Origin: Planctomycetota bacterium
Lineage (GTDB): Bacteria; Planctomycetota; UBA1135; GCA-002686595
Direction of reading: 5' to 3'
Assembly: GCA_016779205.1 (NCBI GenBank)
Contig: JADHOC010000002.1
Location: 62,001 to 126,000 of the forward strand
DNA: 64,000 nucleotides
In this document: one piece after another, positions 45,844 through 54,062 of the stretch
Layout of the letters: every line of letters begins with the position of its first letter
How positions within the stretch are numbered: the first letter of the stretch is position 1
Notes under the pieces: generated by a model
What the model was told of the DNA's origin: nothing
Seen by the model: the letters and a program-made list of their open reading frames with translations, nothing else
Database searches by the model: none
Translations under genes and position numbers: made by a program

Positions 45844-46344
45844 ATGATCGAAGGAATCGGAATCCAGGACGCGCAGCGGAGCCTCTCGGCTGCGACGGCC
45901 AACCAGCAGCTCGACAAGGACGCGTTCACGCAGCTCCTCGTCACCCAGCTCCAGAACCAGGACCCCATGTCACCCCAGTCCAACGAGGAGCTCGCCGCCC
46001 AGCTGGCGCAGTTCTCGTCGCTGGAGCAGATGGAGCTCGTCAACGAGAACCTGGTGGGCATGGCGAGGCTCCAGCAGGGCAACGCCCTGATGGACCAGCT
46101 CACCGGCGCCAGCGGCCTCGTGGGCCAGCGCGTCGGCTACCTCGACCCGGTCTCGGGCGAGATGATGGAGGGCGCGGTGGACTCCGCGCGCGTCCAGAAC
46201 GGCGAGATCTTCCTCGGCATCGACGGGATCGATGTGCCCCTCGCTCGCGTCGCCGAGGTCCTCGGCGAGGTCGGGGACGGGGATGAGATCGTTGGCGGCG
46301 AGGAAGGCGAGGGCGAGGGCGAAGGCTCCGGCGAGTCCCTCTGA
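45844..46344 (+). CDS. flgD: Flagellar hook assembly scaffold FlgD
   Basis: A 166-residue hook-cap protein needed to polymerise FlgE. The conserved N-terminal region is visible: LDKDAFTQLLVTQLQNQDPM, SNEELAAQLAQFSSLEQM and LTGASGLVGQRVGYLDP. The usual C-terminal Ig-like insert is absent; instead the protein ends in a short SH3-like strand set (LGIDGIDVPLARVAEVLGE) and an acidic Gly-Glu tail (GEGEGEGSG). It is therefore a compact FlgD, like those of several other non-enteric bacteria. It lies 26 bases after fliK and 60 bases before flgE. Confidence 0.92.
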   Translation: MIEGIGIQDAQRSLSAATANQQLDKDAFTQLLVTQLQNQDPMSPQSNEELAAQLAQFSSLEQMELVNENLVGMARLQQGNALMDQLTGASGLVGQRVGYLDPVSGEMMEGAVDSARVQNGEIFLGIDGIDVPLARVAEVLGEVGDGDEIVGGEEGEGEGEGSGESL

Positions 46345-46404
46345 TCCACCGCGCCGAGCGCCTTCCCGACCACCGAATCCAACCCCTGAGCCAACCGTAG
46401 TCCT

Positions 46405-48381
46405 ATGCCTTCATCCTTCTATTCCGCCCTCTCCGGGATGCGATCGCACCAGCAGTGGATCGACGTCATCGGTAACAACCTCGCCAACCAGAACACCCCC
46501 GGCTACAAGAAGAGCCGAGCGGTGTTCGCGGACAACTTCTCCCGCAACTTCAGGTTCGCGAGCGGGCCGCGGAGCGGCGTCGGCGGGATCAACGGCATGC
46601 AGGTCGGCTACGGCGTGGGCCTCGCCAGCGTCGACCAGACCTTCACCCAGGGGGCGCTCTCGGACACGGGCCGCGTCTTCGACCTGGCGCTGGAGGGCGG
46701 CGGCTTCTTCGCGCTCGAGGGCGGCGAGGGGCGCAGCTACACCCGGGTGGGCACCTTCGGCCTCGACTCCCAGCAGAACCTGGTGGACCAGGGCTCGGGC
46801 ATGCGGGTGCTGGACCCCAACGGGTCGGCGATCAGCCTGGATGTGGCCTCGCTCTTCCCGCCGCAGGTGACCACCGACGTGACCATGAAGGGCAACCTCT
46901 CGGCCGTCGTCGAGGGCCCGCTGGCGGAGCTGCTCTCGGCCAACTCGGCCTTCTCCATGGGGACCGCGGCGGAGCTCGCAAGTACTGGTACCAGCGCGAG
47001 CTACAACATCTCCGCCCTCGGCGGGAGCCCGGGCGACATCGTGGCCATGGAGCTCATCGCCAACGGCGGCGTGCCCCAGCAGGTCATCGTGGCGAGCGAC
47101 CCCGCCACCGGTGAGGTCACGTCCGGCGCCATCGCGGCCGCCATCAACGCCCTGCAGGACGTCAGCGCGACGGTCAACGGGGCCGGCCAGGTGGCCATCT
47201 CCACCAACCGCAAGGGCGCCTCGTTCTCGATCGACGTCAACCCGCCCTCTGGCGTGGCGGACCTGACGCAGCTCGTGGGCTTCTCCACGACCATCCAGAG
47301 CGGTACGGAGACCCCGATCCCCAGCGACCTGAGCACGGCGAACCTGAACGACCTGACCGCCAACCTCGAGGAGTACGCGGACGGGGATCAGATCCAGATC
47401 GTCGGTGAGGACACCGACGGGACCCCGGTCTCCGGCTCGTTCACCTTCGGCGCCGGCAATGACGGCACCACCATGCAGGACCTGGTGAGCTACCTGGACT
47501 CGCTCTACACCGACGCCGTGGTCTCCGTCGACGGGTCGGGTCGCCTCGTCGCGACCGCCCAGTCGGCGGGGGAGGCCAACCTCCTGCTGTCGCTCTCCGA
47601 CGGCTCCGGCAACACCGGCGGCACCGACTTCAGCGCCTATGCGATGTCGGTCACGACCAACGGCACGGGGCCGGACACCGTCACCACCTCCACCGAGATC
47701 TACGACGCCGCCGGCGTCGCGCACTCCGTGACCATGCGGTACGAGCGCCAGGCCGACCTGACCTGGAACCTGTACGCCGACCTGGATCCCAGCGAGGGCG
47801 TCGTCGGCAAGGGCAGCCCCTCGGACCCGATCACGGGGATCACCTTCGCGCCGGACGGGTCCCCCACGGGGCTCGGATCGGTGGACTCCCGGATGCAGCT
47901 GCAGTTCACCGGGCAGCCCCTCCAGGAGGTCTCGATCAACCTCGGCACCGACGGTTCAGTGGACGGCTTGACCCAGTTCGGCAGCGCGGGGACCGCTTAC
48001 GTCTTCGACCAGAACGGGTTCGGGGACGGGGAGCTCGCGAACATCACGGTCTCGACCACCGGCGAGATCGACGGCTTCTACTCCAACGGCCAGACCCGCT
48101 CCCTCGGGGCGCTGGGCGTCGTCACCTTCCAGAACGACGAGGGGCTGCGGAGCTCGGGCAACAACATGTTCGAGGAGACTCCGAACTCCGGGGAAGCGCG
48201 CTACGGCACCGGTGACATCCGGAAGGCGGGGGCGGTGATCTCCGGGTCCCTGGAGAACTCCAACGTGGACACCGCCGAGCAGTTCGTACGCCTCATCGAG
48301 GCCCAGCGGGGCTACCAGGCCAACGCCCGGGTGGTCTCCACCCAGGACGAGGTCCTCGCCGAGACGGTGAACCTGGTCTGA
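46405..48381 (+). CDS. flgE: Flagellar hook protein FlgE
   Basis: A 658-residue hook subunit, longer than the roughly 400-residue enteric protein because of extra surface domains in the middle. The N-terminal rod signature FYSALSGMRSHQQWIDVIGNN with LANQNTPGYKKSR, the LALEGGGFFAL turn, and the C-terminal SLENSNVDTAEQFVRLIEAQ with GYQANARVVST are typical of the axial FlgE/F/G/K family. The central region (about 160-450) contains FlgE-insert-like beta domains that would be exposed on the hook. Last gene of the fliK unit, followed by a strong terminator. Confidence 0.95.
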   Translation: MPSSFYSALSGMRSHQQWIDVIGNNLANQNTPGYKKSRAVFADNFSRNFRFASGPRSGVGGINGMQVGYGVGLASVDQTFTQGALSDTGRVFDLALEGGGFFALEGGEGRSYTRVGTFGLDSQQNLVDQGSGMRVLDPNGSAISLDVASLFPPQVTTDVTMKGNLSAVVEGPLAELLSANSAFSMGTAAELASTGTSASYNISALGGSPGDIVAMELIANGGVPQQVIVASDPATGEVTSGAIAAAINALQDVSATVNGAGQVAISTNRKGASFSIDVNPPSGVADLTQLVGFSTTIQSGTETPIPSDLSTANLNDLTANLEEYADGDQIQIVGEDTDGTPVSGSFTFGAGNDGTTMQDLVSYLDSLYTDAVVSVDGSGRLVATAQSAGEANLLLSLSDGSGNTGGTDFSAYAMSVTTNGTGPDTVTTSTEIYDAAGVAHSVTMRYERQADLTWNLYADLDPSEGVVGKGSPSDPITGITFAPDGSPTGLGSVDSRMQLQFTGQPLQEVSINLGTDGSVDGLTQFGSAGTAYVFDQNGFGDGELANITVSTTGEIDGFYSNGQTRSLGALGVVTFQNDEGLRSSGNNMFEETPNSGEARYGTGDIRKAGAVISGSLENSNVDTAEQFVRLIEAQRGYQANARVVSTQDEVLAETVNLV

Positions 48382-48418
48382 TCGTGCCGGGGTCCCCCCG
48401 GGGGCCCTGAACCGAGCG

Positions 48419-48459
48419 GGAGCGGGGGCCCTGGCGCACGACGCCGGGGCCCCCGCTCC
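48419..48459 (+). terminator. Strong terminator after flgE
   Basis: Perfect 13-base arms 48419-48431 and 48447-48459 with a 15-base loop, followed by TTGAACTT. It separates the fliK-flgD-flgE unit from the methyltransferase gene. Confidence 0.75.
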
Positions 48460-48511
48460 TTGAACTTCAGCCCGCCGCGCCCACGACCCCCTCGATCGCT
48501 AGAGTCTCCCC

Positions 48512-49228
48512 GTGACCCTGGAAGCAAGACTCCCCGAGCTGGCCGGCGGCTGGGCACGTCAGTCCCACGAGATCTCGTCCGACCTGGAGGTGGAGCTCTT
48601 CGTGCCCGCCGCCCCGGACGAGCTGCTCGACGACGACGGGGTGGTCGCGAGGAACGAGTTCAACGACTCGATGCCCTACTGGGCCTGGCTGTGGGACTCC
48701 GCGCCGACCATGGCGCGCCGCATCGCCGCGGAGCCGCCGGCGAGCGGCGCGCGCATCCTCGAGCTCGGGGCGGGCCTCGGCCTCGTGGGGATCGCGGCGG
48801 CGCTGGCCACCCGGGGCCCCGCGGAGCTCACGCTCTCGGATCACGACCCGCTCTCCCTGGCGGTCCTGCCCCTCAACGCCGCCCTCAACGGGTTGGACCA
48901 GGCGCAGACGTGGAACCTGGACTGGCGGGAGCTCGACCGATCCGACCCGGGCCAGTTCGATCTCGTGGTGGGGTGTGATGTTGCATATGAGGCCCGCCTC
49001 CAGGAGCCCCTCCTGGACGTGGTGGACCGCTACATGGGGCCCTCAGGGATCGCGCTCTTCGCCGACCCCGGCCGGACCCGGCTCCCCGGGTTCCTGCGGC
49101 GGGCGCGGGCTCGCGGGTTCGTCGTGGAGACCGAGGACAGCGAGGGGCGGCCCGCGGAGGCGGCCGCGGGGGCGTTCCGGCTGGTGCGAATCGCGCGGCA
49201 CCCGGAACATCTTTCCGGTACTCGCTGA
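48512..49228 (+). CDS. METTL/Methyltransf_16-like SAM-dependent methyltransferase
   Basis: A 238-residue cytoplasmic class I methyltransferase. The SAM-binding motif I is ARILELGAGLGLVGIAAAL, followed by ELTLSDHDPLSLAVLPLNAALNG (acidic loop) and the post-motif DLVVGCDVAYE. The pattern NDSMPYWAWLWDSAPTMAR before motif I and the D-V-x-Y-E motif resemble protein-lysine methyltransferases of the Methyltransf_16 (METTL21-like) group. The start is a GTG. It is the only clearly non-structural gene between the two flagellar units, after a terminator and before the flgF promoter; two copies of the palindromic activator site lie in or just after its 3' end. Modification of a flagellar or ribosomal protein is possible but unproven. 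Confidence 0.8.
   Translation: MTLEARLPELAGGWARQSHEISSDLEVELFVPAAPDELLDDDGVVARNEFNDSMPYWAWLWDSAPTMARRIAAEPPASGARILELGAGLGLVGIAAALATRGPAELTLSDHDPLSLAVLPLNAALNGLDQAQTWNLDWRELDRSDPGQFDLVVGCDVAYEARLQEPLLDVVDRYMGPSGIALFADPGRTRLPGFLRRARARGFVVETEDSEGRPAEAAAGAFRLVRIARHPEHLSGTR
49202..49218. promoter_or_regulatory. Palindromic upstream activator site, copy B
   Basis: CCGGAA-N5-TTCCGG, a perfect 6-base palindrome, inside the last codons of the methyltransferase gene. Its centre is 34 bases upstream of copy C, about three helical turns. Confidence 0.6.
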
Positions 49229-49235
49229 CCTGGGT

Positions 49236-49252
49236 CGGGAAGTTCTTTCCCG
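49236..49252. promoter_or_regulatory. Palindromic upstream activator site, copy C
   Basis: CGGGAA-N5-TTCCCG, a perfect 6-base palindrome, centred 50 bases before the -24 element of the flgF promoter. This is essentially the same spacing as copy A has to its promoter. Confidence 0.6.
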
Positions 49253-49293
49253 TCCGCGGCCCGTGACCTGCCCTGACGGCCCCTGCGCGGGCT

Positions 49294-49309
49294 TGGCACC
49301 CCTCTTGCG
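49294..49309 (+). promoter_or_regulatory. Sigma-54 (-24/-12) promoter for the flgF operon
   Basis: TGGCAC at 49294-49299, five bases, TTGCG at 49305-49309. GG and GC are 12 bases apart. Predicted +1 is about 49320, one base before the flgF ATG. Confidence 0.85.
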
Positions 49310-49320
49310 TAGGGACCGGC

Positions 49321-50016
49321 ATGAACGTCGGGCTCTATCGAACGGTTGCCGCCATGAGCGCCAACCAGCAGCGCGTCGAGATCATCAGCTCGAACATCGC
49401 CAACGCTGACGCCACGGGCTTCAAGCGGATGCTCCACGTCGCCCACGGCGTGGAGAACTGGGCGGATGACCGGGCCCACACCCAGGTCGCGGCCGCTTCG
49501 CGGCTCGACATGAGCCAGGGCGTGCTCCGACCGACCGGCAACACGCTCGACCTCGCGCTCAGCGGGGACGGGTTCTTCGTTCTCGAGGGCACGGCGAGCG
49601 AGGTCCTCACTCGGGACGGTTCGTTCTCGCTGACCGAGGAGGGGGTCCTCGTGAACCCCAGCGGCTTCCCGGTCCAGTGGGAAGGCAAGCGCGGAGTCCT
49701 CGACCCGCTCGAGGGCAGCATCCGCATCGACAGTGAGGGCAAGGTCCTCCAGGCGAGGGTGCCGAAGGGGCAGATCCGGGTGGTCGACATCGACGGCCCC
49801 CAGTCCATCGAGCCCGACGAGTTCGGCGGCTTCCGTCTCCGGGAGGGCGCGGCCTTCATCGAGTCGACCGCCACGGTCCGCCAGGGCCACCTCGAGAACG
49901 CCAACCTCGAGACCATCGACGAGCTCGTGGAGCTCATCGCCGCCCAGCGGGCCTTCGAGTCCGCGTCCCAGGCCTTCAAGACCATCGACCAAAGCTTCAG
50001 CCGCCTCTATCGCTGA
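49321..50016 (+). CDS. flgF: Flagellar basal-body rod protein FlgF
   Basis: A 231-residue proximal rod protein. The axial-family N-terminus is aligned from the first residue (NVGLYRTVAAMSANQQRVE, then SSNIANADATGFK), so the ATG at 49321 is almost certainly the true start even though it lies one base after the predicted transcription start. LALSGDGFFVLEG and the C-terminal GHLENANLETIDELVELIAA complete the family pattern. It is shorter than FlgG and precedes it by 31 bases, the usual flgF-flgG order. FlgB, FlgC and most of the export apparatus are not in this window. Confidence 0.93.
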   Translation: MNVGLYRTVAAMSANQQRVEIISSNIANADATGFKRMLHVAHGVENWADDRAHTQVAAASRLDMSQGVLRPTGNTLDLALSGDGFFVLEGTASEVLTRDGSFSLTEEGVLVNPSGFPVQWEGKRGVLDPLEGSIRIDSEGKVLQARVPKGQIRVVDIDGPQSIEPDEFGGFRLREGAAFIESTATVRQGHLENANLETIDELVELIAAQRAFESASQAFKTIDQSFSRLYR

Positions 50017-50047
50017 GGCCTGGCAGGACCCTAGCGACCCAAGCACC

Positions 50048-50833
50048 ATGATTCGTTCTCTCTACACCGCGGCCTCCGGCATGAAGGCGCAGCAGTTCCA
50101 GGTGGACACGATCGCGAACAACATCGCGAACGTGAACACCAGCGGCTTCAAGAAGAGCCGCCTGTCGTTCCGCTCGCTGCTCTACCAGACCTACCGCGAG
50201 CCGGGCCTGCCCCTCGCCAACAACCAGAACGACGTGACGGGCCTCCAGATCGGCTCGGGTACCGAGGTCTCTGGCTCCCGGAAGGAGATGCAGCAGGGGG
50301 TCCTCGAGCTCACCGGTAACTCCCTCGACCTCGGCGTCGAGGGCGCGGGCTTCTTCGAGATCGAGCTCCCCAACGGCGAGCGCCGCTACACCCGGAACGG
50401 CACGTTCCGACAGGACGCCAACGGCCGCCTCGTGACGGCCGAGGGCTACCTGCTCAGCGACCAGGTCCAGATCCCGCCGGACAGCCAGGGCATCTCGATC
50501 TCCGCCGCCGGCGAGGTCTACTCCCTCGGCGAGGGGAACGTCCAGACCCAGATCGGAACGATCCGCCTGCACGTGTTCCCGAACTCCACCGGCCTCCGCG
50601 CCATGGGCGGCAACTACTTCGCCGGGACGCCCTCGTCGGGTGACCCCGCCGCCGTGCAGCCCACCACCGCCGGCGCGGGGATGGTCAAGCAGGGCTACCT
50701 CGAGCGCTCGAACGTCGAGACCGTCGACGAGCTCGTGTCCCTGATCGTCGCCCAGCGCAACTACGAAGTGAACAGCCGGGCCATCCGCGTCTCCGACGAG
50801 ATGCTCCAGCAAGTCAACCAGCTCATCCGCTGA
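50048..50833 (+). CDS. flgG: Flagellar distal rod protein FlgG
   Basis: A 261-residue distal rod protein of normal length. The N-terminus MIRSLYTAASGMKAQQFQVD with NNIANVNTSGFKKSR, the LGVEGAGFFEIELP core turn and the C-terminus GYLERSNVETVDELVSLIVA with EVNSRAIRVSDEMLQQVN match FlgG closely. It forms the part of the drive shaft that passes through the P and L rings encoded by flgI and flgH in the same operon. It starts 31 bases after flgF. Confidence 0.95.
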   Translation: MIRSLYTAASGMKAQQFQVDTIANNIANVNTSGFKKSRLSFRSLLYQTYREPGLPLANNQNDVTGLQIGSGTEVSGSRKEMQQGVLELTGNSLDLGVEGAGFFEIELPNGERRYTRNGTFRQDANGRLVTAEGYLLSDQVQIPPDSQGISISAAGEVYSLGEGNVQTQIGTIRLHVFPNSTGLRAMGGNYFAGTPSSGDPAAVQPTTAGAGMVKQGYLERSNVETVDELVSLIVAQRNYEVNSRAIRVSDEMLQQVNQLIR

Positions 50834-50839
50834 TCCACC

Positions 50840-51772
50840 ATGATTGCCAGCACGCTACTTCTCCTCTGCACGGGGGGCGTCTCCATCGTCCTCCCCGCCG
50901 AGGCCACCTCCACCGGCCTGGAGATCTCGGTCGAGGAGATCGCGACGGTCAAGGGCGACGACGCCGCCGAGGTGGAGCGGGTCCGCGCCGCTTCGCTGGG
51001 CTACGCCCCAGCGCCCGGCTTCCACCGCACGCTCCGGGCGGACCTGCTCACCGCCGCGCTGCGGCAGTCCATGCCGGACATCCAGGTCACGGTCGAGGGC
51101 GCGCCGCGGTGCCGGGTGACCTGCACGACGTCGACGATCCCCGGCGCCCGCATCACCGCCGAGGCCAGCCAGGCCGTCCGCGCGGCGCTGACGGGGATGG
51201 ACGCCGAGGCGACGCCGGTCATGGACATCGCCGACCTGGTCCTCCCCAAGGGCGAAGACGAGCCCCGACTGCGCGCGGCCTACAGCCTCGAGCGGGTCTT
51301 CCCCGGCAAGGTCCAGGTGCCGGTCGAGGTCTGGCTCGGCGGGCGCCTCTACCGCACCGTCCAGGTGCACTTCGAGGTCACCGTCTGGCAGCGCCAGGCC
51401 GTCCTCAAGCAGGCGATCCCCGCGGGAACCAACCTGGTCCCGGGGATGTTCAAGGTCGTCCGTACCCAGGTGAACACCGGCGGCGGCCTGCAGCACCTCG
51501 GCCTCGAGGAGCTCGCCGGCTCGGTCGCCAACCGTGCGATGGCCGCCGGCGCCCCCGTGACCGAGCGGGACGTCAAGCGGGTGACGCTCGTCAAGCGGGG
51601 CGACCTGGTTCAGGTCGCCGTCCGAAGCGGCGGGGTCACCGTGAAGGACGTGGGCCAGGCCCAGTCCAACGGCCGGATGGGGGAGCGCGTGCGCGTACAG
51701 CTCCGCTCGTCGGGCATCGAACTCCTCGCGGTCGTCCGCGGGCCCAAGCTCCTCGAGGTGAAGATCAAATGA
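50840..51772 (+). CDS. flgA: Flagellar P-ring chaperone FlgA
   Basis: A 310-residue exported protein (signal LLLLCTGGVSIVLPAEA) that assists P-ring assembly by FlgI in the periplasm. The C-terminal SAF-type domain is clear: VLKQAIPAGTNLVPGMFKVV, SVANRAMAAGAPVTERDVKR, and the last segment LVQVAVRSGGVTVKDVGQAQ with GERVRVQLRSSG. The N-terminal 140 residues are more diverged. The stop overlaps the flgH start (ATGA), so the two are coupled. Confidence 0.9.
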   Translation: MIASTLLLLCTGGVSIVLPAEATSTGLEISVEEIATVKGDDAAEVERVRAASLGYAPAPGFHRTLRADLLTAALRQSMPDIQVTVEGAPRCRVTCTTSTIPGARITAEASQAVRAALTGMDAEATPVMDIADLVLPKGEDEPRLRAAYSLERVFPGKVQVPVEVWLGGRLYRTVQVHFEVTVWQRQAVLKQAIPAGTNLVPGMFKVVRTQVNTGGGLQHLGLEELAGSVANRAMAAGAPVTERDVKRVTLVKRGDLVQVAVRSGGVTVKDVGQAQSNGRMGERVRVQLRSSGIELLAVVRGPKLLEVKIK

Positions 51773-52392
51773 GCATCCTCCGCATCGCACTCGTCGCCCT
51801 GACGGTCGCCCTCTCCACCGGGGCCGCCGACGCCCAACGGCGCGGCTCCATCTACAACCCGACCCGTGGGCCTGTGTCCCCGATCTCGGACAAGACCGCC
51901 AACCGCGTGGGCGACCTGCTCACCGTGGTGATCCGCGAGAACCAGGACCTCAAGAACGAGGAGAAGACCGACCTCGCGAAGAACAGCACGCTGAACTACC
52001 AGCTGGTGGACTTCAACGTGGCGCCGGACGCGTTCAACCCGCTCCCGACCATGCGGACCACCAAGTCCGACAGCTTCGACGGGACGGCGAACTACGAGAA
52101 GAGCGGCGCCTTCGAGGCGCGTCTCACCGCGATGGTCATCGACCGGCTCCCCAACGGGAACCTCGTCGTGGAGGGCCGCCGCGAGATCCGCATCGATGAG
52201 GAGCGCAAGGTCCTCGAGTTCCGCGGCGTCGTCCGACGGTACGACGTCAAGCGCGACAACACGGTCCAGTCCGAGCTCGTCGCCGACGCCTATGTCTCCT
52301 ACTCCGGAACGGGTCCGCTGACCCGCACCAATGAGCGTCGTGGGCTCGCCAAGTGGCTCCACAGCGCCGCCGACTGGGTCTGGCCCTTCTGA
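51769..52392 (+). CDS. flgH: Flagellar L-ring protein FlgH, without a lipobox
   Basis: A 207-residue L-ring subunit, which forms the bushing in the outer membrane. The family signature is present: GSIYNPTRGPVSPISDKTA, NRVGDLLTVVIREN, then SDSFDGTANYEKSG, ARLTAMVIDRLPNGNLVVEG and VSYSGTGPLT. The signal peptide ends in GAADA-Q, a signal peptidase I site, and there is no lipobox cysteine; enteric FlgH is a lipoprotein, so the ring is anchored here without a lipid. It starts by overlapping the flgA stop and ends six bases before flgI. Confidence 0.93.
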   Translation: MSILRIALVALTVALSTGAADAQRRGSIYNPTRGPVSPISDKTANRVGDLLTVVIRENQDLKNEEKTDLAKNSTLNYQLVDFNVAPDAFNPLPTMRTTKSDSFDGTANYEKSGAFEARLTAMVIDRLPNGNLVVEGRREIRIDEERKVLEFRGVVRRYDVKRDNTVQSELVADAYVSYSGTGPLTRTNERRGLAKWLHSAADWVWPF

Positions 52393-52398
52393 TCTGCC

Positions 52399-53694
52399 AT
52401 GCGAATCCTGAACATCATCCTCGCCCTCTCTCTGACGTCGTCGGCCGCTGCCCAGGGCACGGCTCCGGCCTCGGCGACTGCGCCAGGGACCAACGTGGAC
52501 GGGCAGGGGGCCAACGTGGCCACCGTCCTGCCCGTCGGTAGCGGCATCGAGGCTCCCACTCAGCCCCAGGGGGTCTCCACCGCCAACTACTCCCGCACGG
52601 CGCGGATCCGCCCGGTCTCCCGGACCGGGGGAAACTACGAGGCGAAGGTCACCTCGCCGCTCTCGAGCCTGTTCAGGGTCCGGGGCGTCCAGGAGAACGA
52701 GGTCAACGGCATCGGCATCGTCATGGGCCTCGACGCGACGGGGGACAGCGGACTCCTCGCGCCGCAGCTCCTCGCGAACAGCCTCCTGGCGTCGAACATC
52801 AACATCGACCCCACGCTCCTCGCGACCTCCAGCATCGCGGTCGTGCACGTGAAGGGCATCATCCCGCACGGGGCCAAGCCGGGCTCCCGGATGGACGTGA
52901 TCGTCTCGACCCTCGGGGACGCGGAGAGCCTCTACGGGGGCAACCTGCTCATGACCGAGCTCATGGACCTCGAGGGCAACAACGTCTACGCGACCGCCTC
53001 GGGCTCGCTCACGGTCGGCGGCTTCTTCGCCGCCGGCGACGCGGCCACGACCACCAAGAATCACGTCACGGTGGGCACCCTGGCCAACGCGGGCCGGGTC
53101 GAGGTCGGCGTGGACGCGAGCGTGGTCAACGAGCACGGCTACATCTACCTGGACGCCAAGAACGGTCAGGGCTCCTTCGGGAACACGGTCCGCGCCACCG
53201 ACGCGATCAACCGCCTCTACCCGAACATGGCCGACGTGATGCCGGACGGCAAGTCCGTCCGGTTCAAGGTGATGGACGGCGTCCCTGAAGAGAGCGTCGT
53301 CGCCTACCTCGACAGCGCGATGCAGCTCGAGGTCGAGTCGGACAACCTGGCCAGGGTGGTCATCAGCGAGCGCACCGGCGTGATCGTCATGGGCGGCAAC
53401 GTCCGCCTGCGTCCGGGCGTGATCCAGCACGGCTCGATCGTCGTGACCATCGCCGAGACCCCCGAGGTCAGCCAGCCGGCCGGCTTCTCGAACGGGGTGA
53501 CCACCGAGGTCCCCCGGACCAACCTCAACGTCGTCGAGGGGGACGCACCCCTCGTCCTGATGGGGGGCGCCACCAGCCTCGAGGAGGTGGTGGAGGTGCT
53601 GAACGTGCTCGGGGCCACCCCGAGGGACATGATCGCCATCATGGAGTCGCTGGTGTCCGGCGGCCTCCTCGTGGCCGAGCTCAAGAGGATGTGA
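52399..53694 (+). CDS. flgI: Flagellar P-ring protein FlgI
   Basis: A 431-residue periplasmic P-ring protein with signal peptide (IILALSLTSSAAAQ). After a spacer of about 60 Ala/Thr-rich residues, the FlgI core reads SLFRVRGVQENEVNGIGIVM with GLDATGDSG, IAVVHVKGIIPHGAKPGSRM, VSTLGDAESLYGG, and the C-terminal ERTGVIVMGGNVRLRPGVI plus LNVLGATPRDMIAIMESL. Slightly longer than enteric FlgI because of the N-terminal spacer. The stop overlaps the flgJ start. Confidence 0.95.
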   Translation: MRILNIILALSLTSSAAAQGTAPASATAPGTNVDGQGANVATVLPVGSGIEAPTQPQGVSTANYSRTARIRPVSRTGGNYEAKVTSPLSSLFRVRGVQENEVNGIGIVMGLDATGDSGLLAPQLLANSLLASNINIDPTLLATSSIAVVHVKGIIPHGAKPGSRMDVIVSTLGDAESLYGGNLLMTELMDLEGNNVYATASGSLTVGGFFAAGDAATTTKNHVTVGTLANAGRVEVGVDASVVNEHGYIYLDAKNGQGSFGNTVRATDAINRLYPNMADVMPDGKSVRFKVMDGVPEESVVAYLDSAMQLEVESDNLARVVISERTGVIVMGGNVRLRPGVIQHGSIVVTIAETPEVSQPAGFSNGVTTEVPRTNLNVVEGDAPLVLMGGATSLEEVVEVLNVLGATPRDMIAIMESLVSGGLLVAELKRM

Positions 53695-54062
53695 TGGAGC
53701 TGCACGCCGAGAACACAGGCGCCCTAACGGCGCGGAACGGCCTCATGACGGGCCGGATCTCCCGGGTTGCGCGGGGCGCGGACGCCCCCGACGTGGCGGC
53801 GAAGGAGATGGAGTCGCTCTTCGCCACGCTCCTCGTCACCGAGATGCGTAAGGGCCTGGGTGAGGGGTTCTTCGGCACCGGCAAGGGCGCCGACACCTTC
53901 AACGGCTGGTTCGACGAGCAGCTTGGGGCTTCCATCGCGGAGCAGGGCAACCTCGGGATCGGAGAGCAGGTCAAGGAGAGCATCATCCGTCAGCAAGCTG
54001 CGGCGGCTGCTGAGGCCGCGAGGCTCGAGCGCGAGGGTGCTGGCGGCGAGGTGAACCCGTGA
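53694..54062 (+). CDS. flgJ: Rod-binding protein FlgJ, N-terminal domain only
   Basis: A 122-residue protein matching the rod-binding domain of FlgJ: EMESLFATLLVTEMRKGLGEG, then TFNGWFDEQLGASIAEQGNLG and IGEQVKESI. The C-terminal muramidase domain found in enteric FlgJ is absent, as in many non-enteric bacteria, so a separate hydrolase must open the peptidoglycan. The ATG overlaps the flgI TGA by one base. A GTG one codon earlier is an alternative. Confidence 0.88.
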   Translation: MELHAENTGALTARNGLMTGRISRVARGADAPDVAAKEMESLFATLLVTEMRKGLGEGFFGTGKGADTFNGWFDEQLGASIAEQGNLGIGEQVKESIIRQQAAAAAEAARLEREGAGGEVNP

